Positions 11,996-26,399 of a stretch of DNA of 64,000 bases are shown here, one piece after another (position 1 is the first letter of the stretch; each line of letters begins with the position of its first letter). The notes below the pieces were generated by a model. The model saw only the letters and a program-made list of their open reading frames with translations, was not told the origin of the DNA and did not search any database. This DNA is from Cavia porcellus (taxonomy: Eukaryota; Chordata; Mammalia; Rodentia; Caviidae): contig NW_026947484.1 of assembly GCF_034190915.1 (NCBI RefSeq), positions 138,482,982 through 138,546,981 of the forward strand, given 5' to 3'. A program made the position numbers and the translations under genes.

Positions 11996-12570
11996 AAAGA
12001 AGTTAAATAAAAAGCTACTAAGAAGAACTTGCAAATATGTTCAGTATCACTAATCATTAGGAAAATAAAATCAAAACAGGAAACATCATCTTACAGATAT
12101 TAGGATGATTATCAAAAAATACATTAAAAAAGAAAACAGCAGAACATCAAAATTTGTGATAACAATGTAGAAAAATTTGAACCTTCGAGAATTTCTGGTG
12201 GTAAATTAAAATGTAATCATTGCCCTTCCTCGAATACTTAAATGTGGAATTAACATATAATCCAACAATTGACTTCTCTGTATATATCACAAAGAACTGC
12301 AAGAAGGAGCTACAACAGATTTTTGTACAATCGTGTCAGTAAAAACAGTATTTATATAGCCATGAAGGAAACAGCCAGTGTCTATCAGGAATATTCAAAT
12401 AATCAAATAAAATGTGGTAGGTATATGTAAGGGAATATTATTTAGGTTTGACAACTAAGTAAATTTCAACACATACTAAAGAATGAATTAATTTTGAGGA
12501 CATCACATTAAGAAACACAAGCTGGTTACAAAAATAGCAAATATGTAATGTCCCTTTACTAGTCAAATTT
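11996..12570 (+). mobile_element. Old L1 (L1M-type): ORF2 3' part, resumed
   Basis: Continues the L1 broken at 11290. It has GTTCAGTATCACTAATCATTAGG, TTAGGATGATTATCAAAAAATAC, AATCCAACAATTGAC and GGAATATTATTTAGG. These occur in the order found in the ORF2 C-terminal coding region and the start of the 3' UTR of old L1s. The frame is destroyed. It ends where an MLT1-type LTR begins. Confidence 0.68.
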
Positions 12571-12579
12571 ACATACAGA

Positions 12580-12960
12580 ATGTAGTACCTGGCTTCCAGG
12601 CCTGGTTGTTTTGAATGCTTCTCTCCAAAATTCACATTGAAATTTAATTACCATTAAGAACTGTCATGTCCTGAGCTCAATACCCTTGTGAATAAGTTGG
12701 GAAATAGGTTAATTATTATGGGAATAGGTTCCTGTTAGGAGTTCAGCTAGATTTTTCTTTATTTTTTGTTTCCTTGCTCTATGATACATCCCACCCTATA
12801 ATGGCACAGTCAGAAGATCCTTGATAGAAAAGTATCAGGTTCTTACACTTACTAGCGTTCTGACCTATAACAGACACATTTCAATGTTTATAAATCACCC
12901 GGTCTCAGATGTTTCATCATAGCATTGCAGAAGAGAGTAGGGCTACTGGAGAGGAGGAGA
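12580..12960 (+). mobile_element. MLT1-type MaLR LTR
   Basis: Contains TCCAAAATTCACATTGAAATTTAATTACCATTAAGA and TATTATGGGAATAGGTTCCTG, then TTTATAAATCACCCGGTCTCAG near the end. These are hallmark MLT1 blocks in the correct order. A solo LTR with many substitutions, in SPAG17 intron 1. Confidence 0.72.
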
Positions 12961-13039
12961 AATAGGATGTTGTTACTGATCAGTGAGTACTGAGTGATTA
13001 GGTTAGCACCTGTGCTTCTCTGGATGGCCAGTAGAGTCT

Positions 13040-13710
13040 ACCTTGCAGCTGCATGCAAAGTTTCATGCCAGAATCCCAGCAGATGCTTGAAACTGTGGAT
13101 GGGAGTCAGCTCATAATTTTCTTTTTCTTTTTAACTAAGAACTTGTCATGCACTGTGGTCATAACTCTTACAATTTGAAGTGAGATAATATAGCTAATAC
13201 AAACTTCTTTTTCATTTTTCACAATAACATAAAATATGCATTCTTAGAGCAGATTCTTACAACCTCAGTGTATGAACTTTTTCTTTCTTTATTAAAAATT
13301 TTCACTTTTTCACTAAAGGTAGTAACTTTCAGGGTCTCTTTGACATATCTGAATTGCCAACATCACCATTCACACACTTCAGGCCTGTTAAGTAAAATAA
13401 TAGCAAAATGTGGAGAAACTGAAAGTCCTGTGTCCTGCACCAGAGCTGTGATGTCAAATCAGTCTATTTGATGACTAAAATGGCCAAGTGGCTAATGGAG
13501 AAGCGGCACACACAGCACAGACACGCTGGCCAAACAGAGAACTGATTTCTCAGGTGCCATGGTGTATGATGGTGCGTGATTTTGTCACAGTGCTCATAAT
13601 GTCAGTGCCATTTAAAATCTGTGAGTTTTAATTTCTTAACATTTTCAGACTCTGGATCACTGACTGACAGTAAGTATAATCACAGAGAGCAAAACCACAA
13701 TTAAAGAGAG
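13040..13710 (+). mobile_element. Tigger-type (Tc1/mariner) DNA transposon fragment
   Basis: A 670-bp non-coding remnant matching, in order, blocks I know from mammalian Tigger-derived elements: CATGCACTGTGGTCATAACTC, TTTTCACAATAACATAAAATATG, CAACCTCAGTGTATGA, GACATATCTGAATTGCCAACATC, GACTAAAATGGCCAAGTGGCTAA and CCATTTAAAATCTGTGAGTTTTAATTTC. It has no open transposase frame, and a subfamily name would need a library search. Confidence 0.62.
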
Positions 13711-16337
<2,627 letters not shown>

Positions 16338-16394
16338 TCAAATGCCTGGCGCACTGGTCTAGAAATTGGGCTAAAGCCCTGCCTAAGCGTCCTT

Positions 16395-16407
16395 GCTGCA
16401 TAGCAAC
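16395..16407. promoter_or_regulatory. RFX X-box-like motif (proximal)
   Basis: The sequence GCTGCATAGCAAC differs from the distal X-box only in one base of the left half-site. The two sites share the 15-bp string TGCATAGCAACCGAG (16397-16411 and 16484-16498) in the same orientation. This one lies about 58 bp upstream of the ATG. Confidence 0.62.
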
Positions 16408-16481
16408 CGAGGCCACGCCCTGTTCTGTAACAGATTTGGCCCCTCCCCCAACCCCTCCAGCCTCTCTAGTCAACCGCTTCC

Positions 16482-16494
16482 GTTGCATAGCAAC
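16482..16494. promoter_or_regulatory. RFX X-box palindrome (distal)
   Basis: The sequence GTTGCATAGCAAC is a perfect inverted repeat of the half-site GTTGC/GCAAC with a 3-bp spacer. This is the form bound by RFX-family factors that drive ciliary genes. It lies about 145 bp upstream of the SPAG17 ATG. Confidence 0.7.
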
Positions 16495-16599
16495 CGAGTT
16501 TCCCCGAGCTGCCCAGTGAGGGCAGAGCTCAGACTTCAGGCAAAGGAGGTTTCTCTCCAGGCAAAGTGCATGTTGGAGAACGGTGAGGGGAAAGCTAGC

Positions 16600-17640
16600 A
16601 TCTAGCTGGGCAAAGTGTTTCTTTTACCCACTTGGACCCTCCGTTTTGTTTTGCTTCGGGATGTTTACTGGAAACTCAGGATGCTTGAGATGCTGTTTAG
16701 GATGCCTCCACCAAGGTCTCTTCTGGTCTTGCATAATCTACAATGAAGTCCTGATCCCACACTCCCACCCCGGGAGGGCCCATGCTCTTTTCCTACCGTT
16801 CTAATCTGCCCCCAATGCTTCCTGATACAAAGCCAAATTTGTCTCCTCTGCTGTGGACTTATTCTTCCTTCTAGGGCCTCACTAAGCAAATACTGTCACT
16901 CTTCAACCTCTTTTTTGTTTGTTTGTTCGTTTTGTTTTTAAATCTAGTGTGGGTGGGGTTATGTAGGTTTCTCTACTTTTAACAACTCTTATGTAGTTCC
17001 TCTAAACTGTCTTCCACTGGCAAACAGTCTTTTTCTCCTCCCTCCCCCATCAATATTTAAAATAATCCTGGTTAGGCAGATTTCCCAGAATAGTAGTAAA
17101 GATAATAATAACAGCTAGATCCTTGAGCACATGTTACGTATGTCAACATAAATGAGAAATTCTATAAAAAATTACAAAGATAGGATATTTATTTGGGAAT
17201 AGCAGAGCCACGGGAAAGGAATGGCACAGCCTAACAATGAGAATAGCATGTAAGAGTGAGTGATAATCAGTTTCAAAGAGTTTGAGGCTAGGGAAGTTTT
17301 AAAGACAAAAATTAGGAGGATTACATCAGATATTTTGAAACAGTAATCTTTGGCCACAGTGATTAATAATGAGTGACACCAGTTTGAGGTTGGATACACA
17401 GTTGTTGAGCAAATGTTCTTATAGAAGTACTTCTTTTAAAAAAATAAGATTACAGTGGTCTCTGTACACACAGGGGCGGCCCTGGGAGAATCTTTTGTGA
17501 TAGCTACTATCAGACAATTATGTATAAGAACCCTTCCTTCAACATGGCTGGCTTTATTTACTTTTGTTACTTGGATTGATACAAGTGACTCCATTTTGAT
17601 TCTGGCAATTTTTATATTTTTTCACACTTGTTAGATGTGG
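16600..17640. other. Intergenic DNA upstream of SPAG17
   Basis: No gene or assignable repeat. A T/G-rich simple tract lies at about 16912-16940. The remainder is unassigned single-copy-looking sequence. Confidence 0.45.
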
Positions 17641-17757
17641 TTTTTTTTGTTTTTGTTTTTTTTGTCTTTTTCCTTTTTATCGGTACCGGGGATCGAATTC
17701 ACGACTGCCTGCTTACAAAGCAGGCGCTTATGCTGCTGAGCTAAATCCCCAGCCCCC
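17641..17757 (-). mobile_element. ID SINE, antisense, full length
   Basis: Long T/G-rich tail, then GTCTTTTTCCTTTTTATCGGTACCG (the complement of the squirrel-type ID tail), GGGATCGAATTCACGACTGCC, GCTTATGCTGCTGAGCTAAATC and CCCAGCCCC. TTAGATGTGG before and TAGATGTAGTT after are the diverged target-site duplication. Confidence 0.9.
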
Positions 17758-18224
17758 TAGATGTAGTTATTTTAATTTGATTTTCACAGTAACTTTATCC
17801 CAAGCCCCATATTGCATGACTGGCAGTTCAAGGATTAAAATTCAGTATTATCTGAATTCCAAATCTAGGGTGTTTTAATCTCTTCATTACCACTATTTTA
17901 GGTCTGCCAAAATCAGAGATACCCCTTTGGAGACAGATTTACTTTAAATTTTTTTTTTTTTAAATTTCAATGAGATACATTTGAAGACACCCACAGGCAG
18001 AGCTCAACCAAAGATCTTTTTAGTCTATATATGTGCAGTATTGAGCAATGCTCAGCTGACCCCTATAACCTGCTCTGTGTTTGGAGGTGAGATGCTTCTG
18101 TTAAGCTAGTGAGCTAGGGATGACTGAGGTGATCTTGTTACCTGCAGCCTAACTTTAATCAACACCTGCTGGTGGGTGATCTTCCATAGAACAGGTGTTC
18201 TGATTATTTCTTCATTCAATTGTG

Positions 18225-18575
18225 AGGAACAAGGGTGACTCATCTTGAATGTTCTCCAAAGGCCTATATTTTGAAGATGTGGCCCCAAGTTTACATTGAC
18301 ACTGGGAATTGATGGAGTTTAGTGGAAAGAAGTTGGGTCACTGTGGATGTGTACCTGAAAGAGATGTGAGCACTGGCCTCTTCCACCTTCTCTTTTTGCT
18401 TCCCATCTGCCATGAGGTGAACAGTTTTGCTCTCCCATAAACTTCCTGTTACTTTGTAGTTACTGCCTTGCCAAAGACCCAAAACCAATGACACCAAATG
18501 TTTCTTAACTGAAACTCGCAACACGGGAGCCCAGGTAATCCTTTCCTCTTTATCGTTTAATTATCTCAGGGATCT
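18225..18575 (+). mobile_element. MaLR-like solo LTR
   Basis: Contains CTCCAAAGGCCTATATTTTGAAGATGTGGCCCCAAG, GGAAAGAAGTTGGGTCACTGTGG, CCTGAAAGAGATGTGAGCACTGGCC, GCCATGAGGTGAACAG and a 3' end TTTAATTATCTCAGGGATC. This is an ordered set typical of a MaLR-class LTR, in a sense copy. It is related to the copies at 29055 (plus) and 23748, 25992 and 36422 (minus). Confidence 0.6.
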
Positions 18576-21500
18576 TATCAGACTGATATCTTCCTATTTG
18601 GGTCAGTTCTAATGATCAGATTTATTTTCAACTCTTGTTCTTAGTTTGAATCAATGGAAGGATGTTTTTCCTACCACTGAAATTCTTTAAATATAGATAG
18701 TGAGGAAAAGTATAATTTATAGATATTGATTTCATGCACACACACACATAACACAGAGATCTCAAAAATATGGTTTTCCATTTTAGTTGCAATATGCACT
18801 CCTCAACTTTTGGGACAAAATATGTCCATGCAGTCTAAGCCACAGTTCACACTTGGAAGCCTTCTCTCGTAACAATAATATAAGGACTGATGCATGGCGA
18901 TGTTCAAAGAAACTACCAGAAAACAGCTTTCCTGAAGGTCTCCACAGCCATCACCGAGGCTCAATCGATCCGTATTCATACTATTCTTTTACTAAAGTTT
19001 TCTTAGCATTGTATGGTTAAAGTTGTCTCTCATGGCTTAAATTAGTGACTCTTACAGATTAAAATAATCATCTCAGTATCACTGATTATATCATTCAAAA
19101 TTTTGTTCATGATTATCTCAAAGTTTTAAATTGTTTGGACAGAAAGCTTTGTATTTTTATTAGAAAAGTACTTAAAACTTGTGTTTCATAAAAAAGTTTC
19201 ACTAGATGTTTATGCATGGTTACTAATTTTTTTCTTCTTGAATGTGATGCACGTTTCAAAATAAAACTTATTGCATATAGTATGTGCAGTCCAATCCAAA
19301 GGAAGATGATTGATAAAATAGACAATAAAATAGATTGGAGAAAACAGAAAGAGACAAGAAAAAATGGAATAGAGAGACACATATAAAATTAAATGTTATT
19401 TTAAAATGCACAGAAAGTATCACTAGCTACTTTTTACAAGTGACAGTCTTACCAGATTAAATTTAAATATAGAAGGTTTTCCAAAATTGATTTAAGGAAT
19501 ATAAAATAAAGATTTTATGGCAGAATACCTTTTTCCCAGTTTGGGCTTTTTATGTTATTTTAAGTAAAGTGGTACTTTAAATAATTTATGATATAAAACA
19601 AGAAGACATTATATAGTAACCAAATTTATAGGGAGTTTCATCATAGAATTGGTCTGTTTAATTTCAGAAAATAGGTGTGAATGACAATGTTCATAGTTTT
19701 AAGAAGTAAAAGCCATTCAGCTAGAAAGAGACCCTGCCAAGAGCAGAAAAAAAGCATTACCATCTGTCATACATTTATACTTTTTTGGTGTAATAAATTG
19801 TTTCCCTCACTAAATGTAAGTTGAAATTTTATAAGCATATACTTTACTACATAAATTTTCTCATATGCCAATGACTAAAACTAAACTATACTATTTGAAG
19901 AATTTTCTTTCACATTGGCAAAGTTACTCCTGGTTTGCCATTTAGTACTGCCAGTAAGTTTTTGTACTTAATGTGTTTCATTCAAGGACTGACCACTTGA
20001 GCGATGAAGTGTTCTTTAGGATACTATGACTACTGAGTAAATTATTTCTTCAAGTGTTATAATTTGATCTTACTGTATGAGGTCAACTACACCCCTGAAA
20101 ATGGTCTGGCCAGCTCTCTGTGCATCCAATATTTCTGTTGTCATCAGATAACATCAGGAGCCACAGATTCATTCACTCCTGAGCTAGAATTTCAAGTATT
20201 CAAAAAATATTTGTCTGCCTTAGTCAATATTTGCCTTTGATTAAGAAGCCTTCACAGATATCTACTCCATGTTTCATTTTGTATCTAAGAACTCTTCTCA
20301 CTATATATGTCTTGTTCACACCATGATCTTTGTTTTTCTAAATTTCAAAGTATAGTATGATACAGTGCCCTTCGGTCTTCACTGTGTGTAATGGAGAAGG
20401 CTGTGTCTCTGTCAGCTATGAGGTCAAAAACATATGGACAATATTACACCTACATTCAATAGTCAGCAGTAGCTTCTTGTTCAGCCTTGAGTGCAATTTA
20501 AAATATTGACTTTAATCTTTAAAGCCTCTCATTATTTGAAAGCTAGTTACTCCAGATACCGTATCTCTTCCCTATGCATCATTGTGGCAATTAAAGTCAG
20601 CTGCAGTGCTGGCAGATCATAATTCCGTATGAGCTGTGGGGAGCAGAGAGTCAGTCACTTTCTAAAGACTACTCCAGAGGAACCAGTGTCAGCCATAAAA
20701 GCAACACTTGGAGTTACAGTTTTGGCTTTAGTGTCTTGTGTATCTGTAGGTCTCCAAAACAATAAAGTGATGTTCAGTTAATTTTTATGTTATTTGTAGC
20801 AAGAGAATTTAAAATATCAAGTCTATTCTTAATGGATCATGAAAGTGAGAGTTGCAAATATTAAAAATAGAAAAATATAATATTCATCTGTTTCATATTT
20901 GATCATTAGTGTGGGATTTTTCACTCTCGTGTTCTCTCAAGTTTTTCTTTAAATGTAATTTCAAATATCTTCAGGAAAAGTATTTGATCTTAATCCTTTG
21001 GGGACATTTTAAAATCCATACTTCATGGTAAGTTATTTCTCTTAATTCTTAGCTATATGTTTGATTTCTTAATGTTTTATCCAATGCCTTTTACTTATTT
21101 TTGCTATGCTAAGTAACAAGTTTTTTTGTAAAGTTCAAAAGCTATGATTAAGGTGAGCGAACATCTCTCTAACAAATTAAACTAGTGCGTACTATGCTAG
21201 ATCATAGAAAGGTCCCCGAGGAAGGAAAAGTAATTGGTAATGGCACTTAGATGAACAGATGACACTAGATATGATGACGAGTATCTGCTGCTTTTCGTTC
21301 CAATTGCTCTTTTTTTCCTTCACAGCTTGACCCACAGACCTTCTCAAAAATGCAGGGTACTCATGGTAATGTTTCCAAAGACTTCCATAGACATTTGATC
21401 TAGGATCTTGTAAATATCAAAAATAACTCCTCATAGTTACCTATTTCTGCCTTACCATATATACCAATCCATGTTTTCATGAATTAATTTTTACCTGGTC

Positions 21501-21735
21501 CTAATTTCTGTGTAATATTCTAGTGTTGAAGAAAACCCAGTAAAAAGCTATCTGTAGGACAGTCTCACTTACTGAAAAGGGATATTGTTTAGTGGGACCA
21601 AACTGCTTCATTTCCTCTTATACTTTAAACTCATAAATCATTTTTCTACCCAATAACATTTACATGTTCATTTCTTTTGCCTTCCAAATGTGGTATTTTG
21701 TACTCTATTCAGCTTCTTATAAGAAAGTCATATAA
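18576..21735. other. Intergenic DNA, mostly unassigned
   Basis: No coding signal. A short CA run lies at 18736-18748. 20470-20600 (TGCAATTTAAAATATTGAC...TTTAAAGCCTCTCATTATTTG) resembles an old L2 fragment in plus orientation, at low confidence. The rest is unassigned AT-rich sequence. Confidence 0.4.
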
Positions 21736-21739
21736 CAAA

Positions 21740-22900
21740 ATTATATTTCATAGTTTTTTGGTGTTGTCATTTGTAGGGATGGGAATATAAGAAGGCTCTG
21801 GAGATGGGCAGTGGAAATGATGGCTTTTGCTGTAGACATAGGAATTTGTGTGCCCTCGAAACATCCAACCATGTCAAGTAGGCATTTTGATATGTGGACC
21901 AGATATGCAGAGTGGGATAGATATGAGTGGATCATCTGCATATGCCGGTGTGGAGACTGAAGCTGACTATGGGTGAAATCACCTACAGATCACTCACTGA
22001 GTGGTGGAAAGCCCATGCGGCTGAGTGTTGAGACTCTGGCTATGAGGAAGAATGTGGTTGTTGTAGTCAGGAGTTGCAAAGAGAACAAGACAGTACAGGA
22101 CGCATGATTTACAGTATTATTTATAATGTTACCCAAGGAGTCAAATACAAAGAAAGAGCAAGAAATGGGTTCACATGCTAAAGACTTAGAGGATCCAGCT
22201 GAGGGTTTGGATCCCAACTCCTGGGTAAGGTCAGCTGAAGATTTAGAGCCAATGACAGTTTCTCCCTAGAGTCCAACTGGAGGCTTGGAGCACATGAGAA
22301 TAACTCATGCAAGTCTCTTTCATAGATCTGCCTTGGGAAGGCCCAGAGGTCATTGGTGGAAGCCAGAAAGTCTATGCCAGTGGGGTGAAGGATCTGTGCC
22401 AGTAGGCTGAGAGTTCTGCATTGGAGCCATGAAGCAATGCTCAAAAGTAAGAACCAGAGCTCCCCTGAAAAGTACCACAGCCTTCCTCAGTAATGATGTG
22501 GTCCAGAGCTCCTACAGTGAAGAGAACAGCTGAGTTCACATCAGGAAGCCAGCGTGACAGGCTCTTCCTGGAGATTGAATAGCAGCGCTCCACAGCTCCA
22601 CCAAAGTGAACCATGGCAATTCTCGGTGACAAAATCCCAAGCTCCTCTAATGACAACAGCTGAGTTCATATCAGGGAAACCAGCAAGACAAGCTCCTCCA
22701 GGAAAACCAACAGCTCCAAAAGAACCAACAGCTCCAAACAGCAGCCCTTAGGAAAACCCCCAGTGTTACTCTCTTCCTCTCCACTTCTCCTTTTACGTTG
22801 GCACAGTCCTCAGGTGGACCCCCTACACTCACCACCACGCAGATTCAGTTCAGCTGCTATTTAAACTGACCATCATTGACCACAATTCACTCTGATCAAC
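21740..22900 (-). repeat. Unassigned LTR-like repeat with internal tandem duplication
   Basis: A roughly 1.1-kb block richer in G+C than its flanks. It contains a diverged duplication: GAACAGCTGAGTTCACATCAGG (about 22524) recurs as CAACAGCTGAGTTCATATCAGG (about 22656), each followed by an AAACCAGC/AAGCCAGC segment, with a period near 132 bp. CCAACAGCTCC is also repeated near 22710-22740. On the minus strand GTTTAAATAGCAGC near 22860 could be a TATA-like element. Short open frames are overlapping and give no recognisable motif. An endogenous-retrovirus LTR or a satellite-like block are both possible. The minus orientation is only a guess. Confidence 0.3.
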
Positions 22901-23747
22901 TTGATAATGATACACATTTCCTTAAACGATAGTCTTTAGTGGCAAATTTGTGAAAAGTCAACATGCTTTGGCCTATTCAGATTTATATTAATACAGCAGT
23001 TACATATATCCAATTCTTACTGCAGTCATTCCTACACCAAAAGCAAAATGTGAAAAGGGTGACCAAAATTCAAGGTTAAAACATGATACTTTGATTAAGC
23101 TGGTTATAGAAATGACATTAAAATCATATTAAAAGAACTATTACAATCACAGTCCTTTGTTCCCTCCCGTTAACTGTTAACATAGCATGGCAAAACAAAA
23201 ACACAAGGATCTTCTGCAACTCAAATATACTCTTATCTTCAAGTGAAATGCTTCAGTTCATTTTTCCATTGTTCTGTTTTTCTCAACAACTGCATTCTCC
23301 TGTTTCATCCACAGTTCCACTGGAACCTTCTTTTTGGCTGAATGTTTTAAATCACTGACTCTTTTGCTCTTGATTTCTAATAAACCTGGTCACAAGCTTT
23401 GAGCAGTAATTGAAATTTTTTCTGTCATAAGGGACTATCTCTAAACACAAGCAAAATGCAGACCAACTTTCAGCCAAAACACAATGTGCTCCCTGGCATC
23501 CAGCAGCCAGTGCAATCCTTCTCAATAGAAGTCTCCTGAGCTTTATCTTAACTGGCAGCATTTCCATCAGCACTCTGATTTTCCAGGTTCCAATCAGTCT
23601 CCAATATAGTTTACAGCATTACAAGGGCTGTCTTTTTGGCCAGTGTTTTAAAACTTTTCCAAATTTATTCCCAGGGCTCTTAAGCCACATGGCCAGGCAA
23701 CATCACAGCAATGACCCAACTTTCAGTACCAAATTCTATGTTGTTTA

Positions 23748-24080
23748 CTGTTGTTTCATTGCTGAGACAAAATATCTGATGCCCAAAATTAGGGAAGGAA
23801 AGGTTGATTTATCTCACAGTTTGTGAAGGTTTCAGTCCATACTCAGCTGGCTCCAGGGCAGCGTGGTTTGGCTGAGGGACAACCATTCGTGGTGATTGTG
23901 GCAGATATAAAGGCAGCAAGAGCACAAGAGCAAAAGGGAGGAGCAAGCCTCTTCCCCACCCCGCCAGTGCCACAGAATTCCTTTTAACCTTTTATTATCT
24001 TTTTAACAGTTCATGCACTCACTTTCTTATTCCACATATTAATTGTGCAGTGAGTCTGTTATACACTGAGCCCTGTGCTC
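23748..24080 (-). mobile_element. MaLR-like LTR, antisense
   Basis: The plus strand shows the complement of the family's 3' end: TTGCTGAGACAAAATATCTGATG, then GGAAAGGTTGATTTATCTCACAG, GGTTTCAGTCCATACTCAGC and TGGCTCCAGGG. These correspond in reverse to the CTCAGGTATTTTGTCA...CCAAAATAAACC pattern of the sense copies. Confidence 0.58.
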
Positions 24081-25199
24081 ACCAATGAGGTGTAGAGAAT
24101 ATGGAAACTATATCCACTTTCATGGGTTTTAGAATTCCCTTTTCAGTTTACATATTTACTTTAGTTTCTTGGTACTGCTGAGGAACACATCACTCACAAT
24201 GGCCTATTTTCATGATTCTGTTTTTTTCCTACCACATTCAATTCCCCCACTTCCAAGACTGCACCATCTATTACTGACCATCTATTTCCCTTCTAGTCTC
24301 ACTTCTCTTTTCTTGACATTTAGTTGTTTCGCCTTATATTAATAAACCACTTCAACAGAAAAGTGGCTGGGATACTTGATAAAAATCTAGTTTGTGTCAC
24401 ATTCAAAGCAATTTCTCAGGTCAGTTTTGATGATAGAACTCCTTAAAGAATTATACAGTATTTCCACGGTGCTTTGTTAATAGTGGCATCTTATGGTTGC
24501 TGCTGCCATATTTGAATCCTTTTGGGTTTTTTCATAGAGGGCCAACGTGCCTAGTTAACTTCTAGAATTGAGGCGGTGAGTTACACTTTCACCAAAATAT
24601 ACAGCTTTTACTGATACAAAATATTATAGGACCTCTGGTTGCTTCTCTTTGTTGCATATTGAAAAGACAGTTCCTTGGATTTCTATACACTGTTGTGTTT
24701 AGAAAATACTTTAATTCTTTTAAGTGCAATCCAATACTTTTTACCCTTTGAGGGGGATTAACTTTACATCTATCTTTGATGAAAATTTACTTGTAATTTT
24801 ATTTTTTATTACATTTTAGGTTTGTTTAGACCCCAAAGTTATATTAGCTTATCAAGCAGAGAGGGCACTGTTTTTTCTTTGTTTCCTGAGGGAATTTGAA
24901 TCAATTGAAATTATTAGTTCCTACATTAAGATAGATCAGTTGTAAAAAATGATAATTTTTTATTTTTTAATAATGGTGCCAAGTGCAGGGTGAATGGGTA
25001 TGGAAAAAACCAGGTCTGAAGAGCTAACTTTCATCAACTGAGGAGAAAAAATATAAAAACAAAAATAAAAGCACATGCTGCATTTAAGAAATGTGGCTCA
25101 GTCTATTTGTGGAGGCTCATGAGTGATAGCTAGTAATTATTTTTGTTATTAAAATGTACTTAGGGAATTAATTTTCTTGGTTCTAAAACTATTGGGTTT
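24081..25199. other. Intergenic DNA without recognised features
   Basis: AT-rich with no open frame above background. No SINE or LTR landmark seen. Confidence 0.4.
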
Positions 25200-25368
25200 T
25201 CTAATTAATTCTTAAATTAGTTCTAATCAATTATACTTTTTTAAAGTTTTTTTTCATTTCTCATGAAAAGTTGTTACAATATTTTCCCATTCTATTTTTA
25301 TCAGGGAAGTTTTGTAATTACACATCCTTTATTCTGAAGGTTATTATATTTGCCTTATGTCTTTTTTT

Positions 25369-25461
25369 TTTGTCTTTTTCCTTTTTATCGGTACCGGGGA
25401 ACTCAGGACTGCCTGATTTATAAGGCAGGCGCTTATGCCGCTGAGCTAAATCCTCAGCCCC
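25369..25461 (-). mobile_element. ID SINE with 18-bp perfect TSD and B-box deletion
   Basis: Flanked by a perfect 18-bp duplication TGCCTTATGTCTTTTTTT (25351-25368 and 25462-25479). The body reads TTTTTATCGGTACCGGGGAACTCAGG, where other copies have GGGGATCGAACTCA, so four bases of the B-box are deleted. The 5' end is CTGAGCTAAATCCTCAGCCCC. It sits inside the antisense L1. Confidence 0.9.
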
Positions 25462-25991
25462 TGCCTTATGTCTTTTTTTGAGAACTCTTCCTAGAAGTTT
25501 GTCAATTACATTAGTTTTTCTAATAACAAGTTTGGACTTGTTTGATGCAATCAATTATATGCTTGTTTACTATTTTATCATTTTTGCTCTTATTTGTAAT
25601 ATCTTTAATTCCATTTCTTAGATTTTATTTTGTTCTCAAATATATTAAAGTTGGATTTTTAGGATATTAATTTTAGCCTCTTTGAATTCTTAATACATCA
25701 CTAAGATTTTCATGTTTCCCTCTAATTTCTTTATTTCATATTGCTTCAATGCTTTAATGCAGTATGCTTCTGTGATAAATTTGAGTTTTTATTATTGTTT
25801 AGTGCTTTCTAATTTTCAATGTAATTTATTTTTTGAATAAATTTTTTGAATACTAGGTTATTATTATGATGATGATTTTGTTTTTAAGCATGTGTATTTT
25901 TTCCCATTTGCTTTGAAAAATGTTAATTCTTTGAAATTTACTGACACACAGTTTATGGCCAATTTTGGGCTAAATTTTGTAAATATCTTAT

Positions 25992-26335
25992 GATTATTTG
26001 TCTTAGTCATTTTCCTGTTGGTGACTAAGGTATCCAGCACCCATAGTTTAAAGGGGTGGTTTATTTTGGCTCATTGTCTCAGCCCATGGTTGGCTGGCTC
26101 CAGGGACAACGAGCTTGGTGGAGGTGATGATGCAGGAGAGCTGTTAAACCTATGGCAGCTAAAAAGAAGAGCCGTAAGAGGGGAGGTAAAGACAAGGACA
26201 GACCCAGCCAGATCATGACCCCATGATCTAGCTGCAACCGTGCTGCATCTCCCAACAGCACAGTTAACTACTGGACTCAGCAAATGAATGCACTGATGAA
26301 TATAGTGACTCCACGATCTACACTCTCCAAACACA
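25992..26335 (-). mobile_element. MaLR-like LTR, antisense, inside old L1
   Basis: The plus strand reads GGGGTGGTTTATTTTGGCTCATTGTCTCAGCCCATGGTTGGCTGGCTCCAGGG, the complement of the conserved MaLR block also seen at 23790-23855. The 5' end of the LTR (right side) is more decayed. L1 sequence continues on both sides. Confidence 0.58.
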
Positions 26336-26399
26336 TGATATTTTAGATATAAAGCATAGCAGTAGTTAAAATGAAGAAGCATTCCTCAATTGATGGAAA

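Larger units (their letters stand above)
16338..16560 (-). promoter_or_regulatory. SPAG17: Putative SPAG17 promoter and 5' UTR
   Basis: This is the segment just upstream of the SPAG17 start codon. It is richer in G+C and CpG than almost all of the surrounding AT-rich DNA, though too small and weak for a classic CpG island. It holds two X-box-like palindromes (16395-16407 and 16482-16494). It also has an inverted CCAAT (ATTGG on plus, 16365-16369), a CCACGCCC GC-box-like site (16413-16420) and a C-rich run near 16438-16458. No clear TATA box is visible, so dispersed initiation is likely. The transcription start cannot be fixed from sequence alone. Confidence 0.6.

Noticed and set aside
22178..22751. 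Overlapping open frames in the 21.7-22.9 kb block
   Set aside because: They are in several frames on both strands, include the tandem duplication, and show no protein motif. Treated as repeat DNA.
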